This document shows, piece by piece, positions 1-6,693 of a DNA stretch of 9,958 nucleotides; the first letter of the stretch is position 1, and each line of letters begins with the position of its first letter. The DNA is taken from NCBI GenBank assembly GCA_002421845.1, contig DISL01000022.1, positions 1 to 9,958 on the forward strand, written 5' to 3'. The notes beneath the pieces were generated by a model. The model had not been told where the DNA came from. It searched no databases and saw nothing but the letters and a program-made list of their open reading frames with translations. Made by a program: the position numbers and the translations under genes. The DNA comes from Epsilonproteobacteria bacterium UBA6211 (GTDB taxonomy: Bacteria; Campylobacterota; Campylobacteria; Campylobacterales; Arcobacteraceae).

Positions 1-347
1 GTTAGTGCACCTACATCAAAGCCAAATACATAATCATATCTTTGACCTATTCTTAGACTGACTATACTTCCCAATACCATAAAAGAAAAATATTTTAGAA
101 GTTTTTTAAACAAGCTTGTTTTATAACCTGTTATAGCCTTTACTTTATATATAGTCATACCATTGTAAATTTCTTTTGAAAAGAATCTATTTTTATATCC
201 ATCAAATACTTTTCCAAAAGGATAAGTTGGATTTTGAGTAAGTATATCTACTTCATAACCTTTATTTTTCCACTCTTGGGCAACTTCATTAATTTTAAAT
301 TCTTCAGGGTAAAAATATTCTGTAACTATTAAAATTTTTTTTGACAT
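1..347 (-). CDS. Glycosyltransferase, WbuB/WbjE-like (GT4), C-terminus outside window
   Basis: The first 115 codons of a GT4-family glycosyltransferase, reading out of the window at its left edge. The start MSKKILIVTEYFYPEEFKIN and the segment TQNPTYPFGKVFDGY (37-51) match the donor/acceptor domain of WbuB/WbjE-type enzymes, which transfer L-FucNAc (or L-QuiNAc) to an acceptor and are commonly encoded beside their sugar's biosynthesis genes. Here it directly follows the reductase gene, with 3 nt between stop and ATG, so it most likely uses the UDP-sugar made by the three preceding enzymes. No Shine-Dalgarno is evident, so translation is probably coupled. An A8 run lies at codons 2-4 (335-342). 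The catalytic E-x7-E region is beyond the window, so activity cannot be checked. Confidence 0.8.
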   Translation of the reverse strand, partial: MSKKILIVTEYFYPEEFKINEVAQEWKNKGYEVDILTQNPTYPFGKVFDGYKNRFFSKEIYNGMTIYKVKAITGYKTSLFKKLLKYFSFMVLGSIVSLRIGQRYDYVFGFDVGAL

Positions 348-350
348 TAT

Positions 351-1256
351 TTATTTTCGAAAAAACTTATTTTTATAACACTCATCATTCATAACATGCT
401 GATACATATCTGCTATAAGCTCATCCCATGATGGAGATTTATATCCAGTAGCTTCTTTAAATTTATCACTATTCATACTTCTATCAAGAACAAAGTCATC
501 AAAAGCGTTTATTTTGATATCTTTTTTATAAATATTTTTGATAATATTTAGTAAATCATATTTTGAGATAGCACTACTAGAAACATGGTATAAACCGCTT
601 AATTCTTGATTTGGTATCACATAATTCGATATGATATTTACCATTTCAATTGTAGGAAACCCACTATATATCGCTTGTGTAAATCCATTTATTTCTCCAT
701 TTTGAGACATAAACCAATCAACCAAACTATAATTTGTTTTTAGCTCATGTCCTATAATAGAAGTTCTAAGGGTAACACAATGCGGATAATGAACTTCACC
801 AAGATATTTGGTTTTTCCATATAAATCTTCTGCTGTTGATAAATCTTTCTCAGTATAATCACCTTTTTTGCCATCAAAAACACAATCTGTACTTATATGA
901 ATCAATCTAGCTTTGGCTGTTCTTGTTACCAATGAGAGCCTATGAGGAAGCTGTGCATTTACAGTAATAGCAGTTAATGGATCTTTTGAAATAGGAAGCT
1001 GCTTTATAATTCCTATGCAATTGATAATAATAGTTGGTTGCACAGACGCGATAGCTCGGATAACAGTATCGAAATTATCAGCATCCACTTCTTCTCGTAT
1101 CTTCAAAAGTTCTTTTTGTGTAAAATACGCTTCTAATCCATTTTTACTTCTTGTAGTCCCAAACACTTCAAAATTCTGATTTTTATTCATCTCTTTAAAA
1201 AGTGTATGTCCTAGCATCCCAGTTACGCCAAGTATTAAAATTCTTTCCTTACTCAT
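351..1256 (-). CDS. RmlD-like NAD(P)H-dependent UDP-4-keto-6-deoxy-L-HexNAc reductase (WbvR/QnlB-like)
   Basis: A 301-residue short-chain reductase of the RmlD type. It has the nucleotide-binding GVTGMLGH (10-17), STDCVFDG at 122-129 and the catalytic Y146-x3-K150. It ends soon after the sugar-binding half and has no C-terminal cupin domain. The L-FucNAc reductases WbjC/Cap5F, from memory, are about 370 residues, begin with a GANGFxG motif and carry such a cupin extension. Resemblance to RmlD therefore matches WbvR of the Vibrio cholerae O37-type pathway, which reduces the 4-keto intermediate to UDP-L-RhaNAc before 2-epimerisation to UDP-L-QuiNAc. This pathway choice is inference from family type. 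The ATG is 15 nt after the preceding gene, with AGGGG about 9 nt upstream. The next glycosyltransferase starts 3 nt after its stop. Confidence 0.8.
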   Translation of the reverse strand: MSKERILILGVTGMLGHTLFKEMNKNQNFEVFGTTRSKNGLEAYFTQKELLKIREEVDADNFDTVIRAIASVQPTIIINCIGIIKQLPISKDPLTAITVNAQLPHRLSLVTRTAKARLIHISTDCVFDGKKGDYTEKDLSTAEDLYGKTKYLGEVHYPHCVTLRTSIIGHELKTNYSLVDWFMSQNGEINGFTQAIYSGFPTIEMVNIISNYVIPNQELSGLYHVSSSAISKYDLLNIIKNIYKKDIKINAFDDFVLDRSMNSDKFKEATGYKSPSWDELIADMYQHVMNDECYKNKFFRK

Positions 1257-1271
1257 AATCCAAATCCCCTA

Positions 1272-2393
1272 TTAATATTTTTTCCAAACTGTTCTATTAA
1301 CATAATCAATATAACTTATAATAATTCTTATAACCTTCTTTGATACATTTAAAGTATTATAATCCTGTACAATCTTCATAGATTTTTCTAAACATTGTTC
1401 AGTAACTATCTTGATAGAATTTATTATGTCTTCACCTTTAAGTCCAGACATGATTAACGTTCCCTCATCCATGCCTTCTGGTCTTTCATGTGTTTGTCGG
1501 ATAGTAATAGCAGGAAATCCTAAAATAGAAGACTCCTCTGTAATTGTCCCACTATCACTTATAGCACAATAAGCATTTTGTTGTAAAGCGATATAATCAA
1601 AAAATCCCAGTGGTTTCATAAATTCTACTAATGGGCTAAAATCTTTTCGATCCAAAAGTTCGAGTTTTTTCCTAGTTCTTGGATGTGTTGAAACGATAAT
1701 TCTTTTGTTATAAGTTAAAGCTATTTGATTTAGCGAATCCAGTAAATCACTAAAGTTTTGTTCATTATCAACATTCTCTTCTCTATGCACACTAACAATA
1801 AAAAAATCTTTTGGTTTTAAATTTAAATCTTTTAAAATTTTTGAATTTCTAATATCATCTTTGTGGTATTCTAAAACTTCAAACATAGAAGAACCTGTCT
1901 TAATAATAGTTTCTGGGTTCAAACCTTCAGCGATTAAATATCTTCTCGCATGTTCAGTTAAAGTCATATTTATATCACTTAATTGATCTACTATTTTTCT
2001 ATTAATCTCTTCTGGAACTCTTTGATCAAAACATCTATTGCCTGCTTCCATATGAAAAATTGGAATTTTTCTTCTTTTTGCAGCGATGACAGATAAACAA
2101 CTATTTGTATCTCCATAAAGTAAAAGAGCATCTGGTTTTAACTCTTCAAAGATATTATCTGAAGCACTTATTACATTTGCAATGGTAAGGGCAGAACTTT
2201 CACCTGCTGTATTTAAAAAATAATCAGGCTTTTTAATACCCATATCATTAAAAAATACTTCATTTAGTTCATAATCATAGTTTTGCCCTGTGTGCACTAA
2301 AATATGATTTGTATATTTTTCAAGTTCTGCTATCACTCGACTTAGTTTTATAATTTCTGGTCTAGTTCCTACCATAGTCATCACTGTTTTCAT
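1272..2393 (-). CDS. wbjD: Non-hydrolysing UDP-HexNAc 2-epimerase (WbjD/CapG/FnlC/WbvD family)
   Basis: A 373-residue epimerase of the WecB superfamily with a GT-B-like fold. Visible motifs are GTRPEIIKL (9-17), LYGDTNS (92-98), HMEAGNR (114-120) and the following RVPEEINRK (125-133), which contain candidate catalytic acids E116 and E128/E129, VHREEN (202-207, H203) and DSGTITEESS (281-290). In the WbjB-WbjC-WbjD and WbvB-WbvR-WbvD pathways this member acts last, inverting C-2 of the UDP-6-deoxy-L-HexNAc to give UDP-L-FucNAc or UDP-L-QuiNAc. Here it is encoded between the dehydratase and an RmlD-like reductase, so it is assigned to that job rather than to ManNAc synthesis by WecB. GGAG lies 7 nt before its ATG, which overlaps the upstream TGA by 4 nt. 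Length is normal and no key residue is missing. Confidence 0.9.
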   Translation of the reverse strand: MKTVMTMVGTRPEIIKLSRVIAELEKYTNHILVHTGQNYDYELNEVFFNDMGIKKPDYFLNTAGESSALTIANVISASDNIFEELKPDALLLYGDTNSCLSVIAAKRRKIPIFHMEAGNRCFDQRVPEEINRKIVDQLSDINMTLTEHARRYLIAEGLNPETIIKTGSSMFEVLEYHKDDIRNSKILKDLNLKPKDFFIVSVHREENVDNEQNFSDLLDSLNQIALTYNKRIIVSTHPRTRKKLELLDRKDFSPLVEFMKPLGFFDYIALQQNAYCAISDSGTITEESSILGFPAITIRQTHERPEGMDEGTLIMSGLKGEDIINSIKIVTEQCLEKSMKIVQDYNTLNVSKKVIRIIISYIDYVNRTVWKKY

Positions 2394-3415
2394 GCTATTA
2401 CTCCAAACTCTTTTAAGTCATCTTGAATTTCAGTAAGATTTAATAACACATTTGCGAGCTCTTCTTCTTGGAGTTGCCTTGTATTGTGAGAGTGATAATC
2501 ATGCGCTTCTGTTATCACTTCACCCTCTTCAAAATATTTACCATAATTTAAATCCCTATTATCTGCTGGAATTCTATAGTAGTTTTCCATATCAACTGCA
2601 TGCACCATCTCTTCTCTTGTCAGAAGTGTTTCATATAGCTTTTCTCCATGTCTAGTACCTATAATGTTAATCTTATGACTTGGTCTTCCTAACATATTTT
2701 TCAGTGTATTTGCTAGAAGTCCTACAGTTGCTGCTGGAGCTTTTTGTACAAATATATCTCCATTTTTAGCATTTTTAAAAGCAAACATCACAAGTTCCAC
2801 TGCATCATCTAAACTCATCATAAATCTAGTCATATTTGGGTCTGTTATTGTAATATCTTTGCCTGTTCTTATTTGATTTATAAAAAGTGGTATAACTGAG
2901 CCTCGACTAGCCATAACATTGCCATATCTTGTACAAGAAATTACAGTTTCAGAGTCATCGAGGTTTCTACTTTTTGAAACTGCAACCTTTTCCATCATAG
3001 CTTTACTTATACCCATAGCATTGATAGGATATACAGCTTTATCTGTACTTAGAACTACTATATTTTTTACTCTATGTTTTATAGCTACATTTAACACGTT
3101 TTCCGTTCCAATCACATTCGTTTGAACTGCTTGCATAGGATAAAACTCACAAGATGGTACTTGCTTTAAAGCTGCCGCATGGAAAATATAATCAACTCCT
3201 CTTATTGCATCATCTAAAGAGTTTATATCTCTCACGTCACCAAGATAAAACTTCAACTTATCATTATTGTATTTTTTTCTCATATCATCTTGTTTTAATT
3301 CATCTCTTGAAAAAATTCTTATCTCTTTTATGTCTGTATTTAAAAAGTTTCTTAAAACAGCATTTCCAAATGAGCCTGTTCCACCTGTAATTAGTAGTAT
3401 TTTATCTCTAAACAT
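2390..3415 (-). CDS. wbjB: UDP-GlcNAc 4,6-dehydratase / 5-epimerase (WbjB/CapE/FnlA/WbvB family)
   Basis: A 341-residue extended short-chain dehydrogenase of the WbjB/CapE type. It converts UDP-GlcNAc into UDP-2-acetamido-2,6-dideoxy-4-keto-L-sugars, the first step toward L-FucNAc, L-RhaNAc or L-QuiNAc. The NAD(P)-binding GGTGSFG is at 11-17, and LGDVRD (58-63) marks the end of the next beta-alpha unit. The active-site region STDKAVYPINAMGISK (123-138) has D125, K126 and Met134 where most SDRs have Tyr; this Met is characteristic of CapE/WbjB and separates them from PseB-type (FlaA1) dehydratases. The domain is soluble, with none of the N-terminal membrane helices found in PglF/WbpM. The ATG follows AAGGGA at about 6 nt and overlaps the upstream gene by 8 nt. 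The two following genes provide the next steps. Family assignment is firm. Confidence 0.92.
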   Translation of the reverse strand: MFRDKILLITGGTGSFGNAVLRNFLNTDIKEIRIFSRDELKQDDMRKKYNNDKLKFYLGDVRDINSLDDAIRGVDYIFHAAALKQVPSCEFYPMQAVQTNVIGTENVLNVAIKHRVKNIVVLSTDKAVYPINAMGISKAMMEKVAVSKSRNLDDSETVISCTRYGNVMASRGSVIPLFINQIRTGKDITITDPNMTRFMMSLDDAVELVMFAFKNAKNGDIFVQKAPAATVGLLANTLKNMLGRPSHKINIIGTRHGEKLYETLLTREEMVHAVDMENYYRIPADNRDLNYGKYFEEGEVITEAHDYHSHNTRQLQEEELANVLLNLTEIQDDLKEFGVIA

Positions 3416-4547
3416 CTATTTCCCTTAAAATAATATCAAATACATCTATAACTGTTTTTAATTTTAATCTTTCATTTTCAATCAAATATTGTTGATTACT
3501 TTTCATTATATCGTTTATTTGATTATCATCCATTAAAGAGATATTTTTTAAAGTTTGCACCAAAGATTGAGCATCGAAAAGTTTATAAGTCAAAATATCA
3601 CTTCCATATACATCTAAACTATACTTTTCATTTGGAGCGATAGCTAGTATTCCATTTTGAATAGCTTCAATCACATGAAGTCCAATAGTTTCTATTACTG
3701 AAGTTGAGATAAGTATGGTATTGTCTTGAAACTCTTTTTTTAACTTTTCTTTAGATGTATATCCGAGAAACTTTGTAAGGTCATCCAAATCATTATCCCA
3801 TAGATTAGAGTTGTGTAACTGTTCTTTTGTGAGTGTTATAACTAACTCAAAATTTAAACCATTTTCTTTTAATAGTTTCATACCATTTACAAAATCTTGG
3901 AAATTTTTGTGTAAATATTCAAAGTGAGGACCAACAATATATAAAAATCTTAGCTTTTTAGTAAAGTCATATTGTTTTGGAGATTCAAATGTTTTTTCAT
4001 CGATAGCTATATCACTTTTGATAAAAAACTTTTTTTTAGAAACATCTATAAAATCACCCATATACTCTTTCACATGATTTGATTGAACTTCTATGTTTGA
4101 AGTTTGTTTTATCAAAGTATGAAAAACAATTCTTTTTAAAAATATCTGCTTCAACCACTTTACATACTCTTTTTTTTGGAAATAAACTTCATCTATCTTT
4201 TTACTATAAAACAAAAGATTTTGTATCTTGGTAATTTGTGGAACTTTAGAAAAAAACTGTGCTGAACCTGAAAAGTTATATACTAAATCTATATTTTTTT
4301 CTTTAATAATATTTCTAAATATTATATTTTCAAAGTAAAGTCTATGCAAAAAGCCTTTATTTTTAATAAGCCTAAATTCAAAGTTTTTAACTTTTTTGTA
4401 TTTTGACATTATATTTAAAATATTTTCATTTCTGTTGCAGATTATCAAGTAGTTGTATTTACTATCGATACATTCTAATAGCATTTTATCTAAGACTGTT
4501 ATACCGCCTGAGTCTTGGATACCTAAAGAATTAATTAATATTTTCAA
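3408..4547 (-). CDS. Glycosyltransferase, GT4-like (GT-B fold), TTG start
   Basis: A 379-residue cytoplasmic glycosyltransferase that probably adds one sugar of the repeat unit. The N-terminal half begins MKILINS with a GGITVL element (14-19), as in GT-B acceptor domains. The C-terminal half begins near RFLYIVGP (200-207) and holds FLGYTSKEKL (260-269) and the donor-site E-x7-E pair E286/E294 within ETIGLHVIE, typical of the GT4 Glycos_transf_1 domain. The start is a TTG at 4545-4547: it gives the expected MKILINS beginning, has AGAAGG with a 7-nt spacer, and overlaps the acyltransferase TGA by 4 nt. The TAG lies inside the next gene (8-nt overlap). Two A8 runs occur in the coding strand (4030-4037 and 4170-4177), but the frame is intact across both. 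Donor and acceptor are not predictable. Confidence 0.85.
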   Translation of the reverse strand: MKILINSLGIQDSGGITVLDKMLLECIDSKYNYLIICNRNENILNIMSKYKKVKNFEFRLIKNKGFLHRLYFENIIFRNIIKEKNIDLVYNFSGSAQFFSKVPQITKIQNLLFYSKKIDEVYFQKKEYVKWLKQIFLKRIVFHTLIKQTSNIEVQSNHVKEYMGDFIDVSKKKFFIKSDIAIDEKTFESPKQYDFTKKLRFLYIVGPHFEYLHKNFQDFVNGMKLLKENGLNFELVITLTKEQLHNSNLWDNDLDDLTKFLGYTSKEKLKKEFQDNTILISTSVIETIGLHVIEAIQNGILAIAPNEKYSLDVYGSDILTYKLFDAQSLVQTLKNISLMDDNQINDIMKSNQQYLIENERLKLKTVIDVFDIILREIDV

Positions 4548-5290
4548 TGATGAACCTTCTCAAATCTAATTTTTAGATTTAAAAAATACTTTTCAAAATA
4601 TTTGTAAGAAAAATGTGCCATGAATATACTAATCAATAATCCAAAAAATAAACTCATATATGGTTCAAAAATTTGTTCTGGATTAAATATTTTTATAAGA
4701 TAAATAGAAGATGTATGAAAAAGGTATAATCCTAAACTTATTTTACCTAAATACACAAACCAATTGAATTGAAATATATTAGATACAATACTATTTGTTA
4801 ACACAAATATCAAAATTAGGAAACAACCAAGGCTACTAAAAAAGTAAACAAAAATACTTGTGTCTTGATATGTTGGATGACCTAAGGAAGTACTCAATCC
4901 AATAGTCAGAAGAATGAAAATCAAAATAGTTAGTTGAGTGAATTTATGTCTTAATGTTTTAACGATATCGAAATGAAAATACAAATATCCAAGTAGTATA
5001 CCAAAACCAAAAGCATCTAATCTTCCAATCAAAAAACTATAAATAAACTTAGGATTGCTAGCAATATATCTATATAATAATGAAATTATAATTAATAATA
5101 TAGCTATATACATTACATACTTTAATTTTTTTTTCATAAAAAATATCAAAATAGGTATTATTGCAAAGTAAAATTGTATCTCTACCATAATACTCCATAA
5201 TGGAGCTAAAACATTTCCAACATCAATTTGATCAAAAGAAAGAGTCATATTAGATATTAATAAAATGTACCAAAAAGAATGCTCTAACAA
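4544..5290 (-). CDS. C-terminal part of the acyltransferase
   Basis: About 248 residues in the frame restored by one extra G, holding most of the membrane domain (roughly eight hydrophobic helices, LWSIMVEIQFYF at 31-42) and a basic C-terminus. The open frame in fact continues upstream of the TTG to the G tract, so the TTG at 5290 is not the natural start of an independent gene. An AAAGGAG 9 nt before it could nevertheless allow some re-initiation. The TGA overlaps the next gene's TTG by 4 nt. Confidence 0.6.
   Translation of the reverse strand: MLEHSFWYILLISNMTLSFDQIDVGNVLAPLWSIMVEIQFYFAIIPILIFFMKKKLKYVMYIAILLIIISLLYRYIASNPKFIYSFLIGRLDAFGFGILLGYLYFHFDIVKTLRHKFTQLTILIFILLTIGLSTSLGHPTYQDTSIFVYFFSSLGCFLILIFVLTNSIVSNIFQFNWFVYLGKISLGLYLFHTSSIYLIKIFNPEQIFEPYMSLFFGLLISIFMAHFSYKYFEKYFLNLKIRFEKVHH
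4555..4560 (-). promoter_or_regulatory. Ribosome binding site for the TTG-started glycosyltransferase
   Basis: AGAAGG on the minus strand, 7 nt before TTG at 4547. The strong site and the canonical MKILINS N-terminus that follows support TTG as the true initiation codon. The site lies within the end of the acyltransferase gene, so its use may depend on translation through that gene. Confidence 0.6.
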
Positions 5291-5634
5291 ATTATCGTAC
5301 TCCTTTGTTCCAGATATGGGACCAATATCACATTGAAGAAAAGGTAAAATCCCCCCCCTATTATAATAACTATAAAATATAATGGTAAAATTCTCAAACT
5401 TCTTCTAATAAAAAAATTTTTAATACTAATAGTTTTTGTATTTTCATACTCTGTTAATAATATTAAAGTAATTAAAAAAGCACTTAATACAAAAAACAAA
5501 TCTACTCCCATCCAATTAGTATATTGAAATAAGATTAGAGGATTTTCTGGTCTAGGTAAATGTCCAACAAATACCCATAAAAATGCAAAAAATCTTAATC
5601 CGTCTAAAGCTGGAAAATATAAATTTTTCTTCAT
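5284..5634 (-). CDS. N-terminal fragment of the acyltransferase as actually encoded
   Basis: The product translated from this exact sequence has 116 residues. The first 95 or so belong to the acyltransferase (R14 and H25 of the R-x10-H motif and two to three membrane segments). The last 20 or so are out-of-frame residues read after the G8 tract and end at a TAG. It lacks the C-terminal membrane domain with the WS-x-x-VE motif and is not expected to be active alone. Confidence 0.7.
   Translation of the reverse strand: MKKNLYFPALDGLRFFAFLWVFVGHLPRPENPLILFQYTNWMGVDLFFVLSAFLITLILLTEYENTKTISIKNFFIRRSLRILPLYFIVIIIGGGFYLFFNVILVPYLEQRSTIIC
5300..5306 (-). promoter_or_regulatory. Shine-Dalgarno-like site before an internal TTG
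   Basis: AAAGGAG on the minus strand, 9 nt before the TTG at 5290, which itself lies just before the premature TAG at 5284-5286. It could permit re-initiation on the C-terminal part when the gene is in the G8 state. It may equally be a chance match, because it encodes Lys-Glu in the restored frame. Confidence 0.3.
5351..5358 (-). repeat. Poly-G tract (G8), predicted phase-variation switch
   Basis: Eight consecutive Gs on the coding strand, lying in codons 93-95 of the acyltransferase. This stands out in a sequence of very low G+C, where no other G or C run comes close to this length. G8 places the downstream part in the wrong frame; G9 or G6 aligns ATA-ATA before the tract with ATT-TTA-CCT after it. 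Slippage in such tracts drives ON/OFF switching of surface genes in Campylobacter and Helicobacter (established knowledge); that it happens here is an inference. Confidence 0.8.
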
Positions 5635-6362
5635 TATTTAATTAATTCTAAATACAAATTCAAATCTTCAGGTGTTCCTATTCCATGCATTTGACTAAAT
5701 TCAATATTATATACACCTATTTTTGAACCTTCTTTTATAGTATAGTTATATGTTGGACAAGTATAAAACTCATTGTTTACTCTATCATTTTCAATTATCA
5801 TATCAATAGAAGCATCTACAAACTCTTTCCCTTTTGAATATAGATAAATTCCTACTGTTGCAAACTCTGAGATAACAACTTTTTCTTTTACTTCTGTTAC
5901 AAGATTGTTTTCATCAAGTGCAGCAAATGACCATTTTGGGTCACTATGTTTATCTATAAAAGTTAAAATTGAACCATCAAGATTTCTATCTTTACAATCA
6001 TCTATAAAATCTGCAATATTCATATCTACTATTTGATCTGAATTTGCTATTAAAAGTGGTTCATCATTATTGATATATTTTCTTGCATATAAAACAGTAC
6101 AAGCTGTACCCTCTGTTAGTTTATCAATTGGTATAAAAATAGCATTGAACTCTTTTTCTATTTGAGCTACAAGTTCAGCTTCTTTTTCCATATGTTCACG
6201 TCTTGCTATTAAGATATATCTAGCATCTGGGTAAGCAAGATTTTCTAAAACTCTTACAATCATCGGTTTACCATCTACATCTATAAATGGTTTTGATTTT
6301 TCATATCCTGCTTTAGCAAATCTACTTCCTTGACCCGCCATTGGTATAACTATATTTATCAT
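5634..6362 (-). CDS. NTP_transferase-family nucleotidyltransferase (intact signature)
   Basis: A 242-residue cytoplasmic nucleotidyltransferase of the RmlA/NTP_transferase fold, which activates a phosphorylated substrate by transferring a nucleotidyl group from an NTP. The N-terminal signature MAGQGSRF-AKAGYEKSKPF (8-26) has the Gly-rich loop, R14 and the conserved Lys of KPF (K24). The NSDQ at 107-110 supplies the Mg2+-binding Asp (D109), WSF at 144-146 lies in the substrate domain, and GTPEDL is at 229-234. It is a short single-domain form without a C-terminal hexapeptide (acetyltransferase-like) repeat. The sequence cannot show whether the substrate is a sugar phosphate or a smaller phosphate ester. 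The ATG shares a base with the cupin stop and has AGGAG about 10 nt upstream. Its own TAA overlaps the acyltransferase ATG by one base. It is the canonical member of the paralogous pair in this cluster. Confidence 0.85.
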   Translation of the reverse strand: MINIVIPMAGQGSRFAKAGYEKSKPFIDVDGKPMIVRVLENLAYPDARYILIARREHMEKEAELVAQIEKEFNAIFIPIDKLTEGTACTVLYARKYINNDEPLLIANSDQIVDMNIADFIDDCKDRNLDGSILTFIDKHSDPKWSFAALDENNLVTEVKEKVVISEFATVGIYLYSKGKEFVDASIDMIIENDRVNNEFYTCPTYNYTIKEGSKIGVYNIEFSQMHGIGTPEDLNLYLELIK

Positions 6363-6691
6363 TATTTTGGTTCTCCTAAATATTTATCATCAATTGCACC
6401 TGGAAATTTCACAACTGTATTTACAGTATCTTCTAGTGCTTCAAAATCTGTTGCTTCATTTGGTTCTATTACTATGATGTCGCCTTTAGAGTATTCAACA
6501 CCATTCATTTTAACTCTTCCGCTTACTATTACAGTTATTTCAGTTGCTATTTTATGATAATGTTTCTCTTCATAGTCACCTTTTTTATACTCTTTTACTG
6601 CTACTTCTACATCATTTGTTTTGATAAGTGTTGGATCAAAGTTACCTACAAACCAACCTTTTACCATATCTTCTAATTTTGCTACTTTCAT
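6362..6691 (-). CDS. Small single-domain cupin protein
   Basis: A roughly 109-residue cupin. Motif 1 is well kept: G-x5-H-x-H-x4-E-x6-G, with the metal-ligand candidates H46, H48 and E53 (numbered from the TTG two codons upstream). Motif 2 (GDIIVIEPNEATDFEAL) has the Pro but carries Asp84 where the last histidine usually sits, so metal coordination may be atypical. The ATG at 6691 is preferred because AAAAGG lies 6 nt before it and 2 nt separate it from the upstream stop; a TTG at 6697 would add two residues and overlap the upstream stop by 4 nt, but leaves no spacing from the AAAAGG. Small cupins in polysaccharide clusters can be epimerases, isomerases or dioxygenase-like enzymes, and the reaction here is unknown. 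Its TAA shares one base with the next ATG (TAATG), implying coupled translation with the following nucleotidyltransferase. Confidence 0.8.
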   Translation of the reverse strand: MKVAKLEDMVKGWFVGNFDPTLIKTNDVEVAVKEYKKGDYEEKHYHKIATEITVIVSGRVKMNGVEYSKGDIIVIEPNEATDFEALEDTVNTVVKFPGAIDDKYLGEPK

Positions 6692-6693
6692 AC

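Larger units (their letters stand above)
4544..5634 (-). pseudogene. OafA-like acyltransferase 3 gene, frame broken at a G8 tract (probable phase-variable gene, OFF)
   Basis: Integral-membrane acyltransferase-3 family gene, probably acetylating a sugar of the polysaccharide. The first 95 codons carry the family marks: DGLR with R14-x10-H25, GVDLFFVLSAFLIT (43-56) and the basic IRRSLRILP (76-84). At 5351-5358 eight Gs shift the reading so that it stops at 5284-5286. In the next frame the sequence after the tract reads ILPFLQ..., passes without a stop into the remaining membrane domain, including the conserved LWSIMVEIQFYF element, and ends at 4544. With 9 (or 6) Gs the gene would encode one protein of 363 (or 362) residues, a normal family length, with about ten membrane segments. 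No other damage is visible, so a reversible switch is more likely than decay; a sequencing or assembly error in the homopolymer is the main alternative. The ATG shares a base with the upstream TAA, and no clear Shine-Dalgarno is seen. Confidence 0.85.

Noticed and set aside
335..342. A8 run at codons 2-4 of the WbuB-like gene as a start-proximal switch
   Set aside because: It simply encodes SKKI in a common N-terminus and the frame is open. There is no evidence for switching, though tract length in sister strains would be easy to look at.
1257..1271. Internal promoter or terminator in the largest intergenic gap
   Set aside because: Only 15 nt separate the two genes. The gap contains the ribosome binding site and no room for a hairpin or promoter.
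2452..3390. Open frames on the plus strand at 2452-2655, 2919-3125 and 3154-3390
   Set aside because: They lie wholly antisense to the well-supported dehydratase gene, have no recognisable domains or ribosome binding context, and look like by-products of its codon use.
2390..3415. PseB/FlaA1-type pseudaminic acid dehydratase
   Set aside because: The active-site position carries Met134 in the NAMGISK context typical of WbjB/CapE, and no pseudaminic acid genes follow. The neighbours are the 2-epimerase and reductase of the L-HexNAc pathways.
4030..4177. A8 runs inside the glycosyltransferase gene (4030-4037 and 4170-4177) as further phase switches
   Set aside because: Runs of A this long are expected in AT-rich genes encoding Lys, the frame is intact on both sides, and A tracts are less typical phase switches than G tracts in this group.
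5126..5134. A9 run in the acyltransferase C-terminal part as the cause of the broken frame
   Set aside because: The frame is correct on both sides of it (MKKKLK). The frame change maps unambiguously to the G8 tract.
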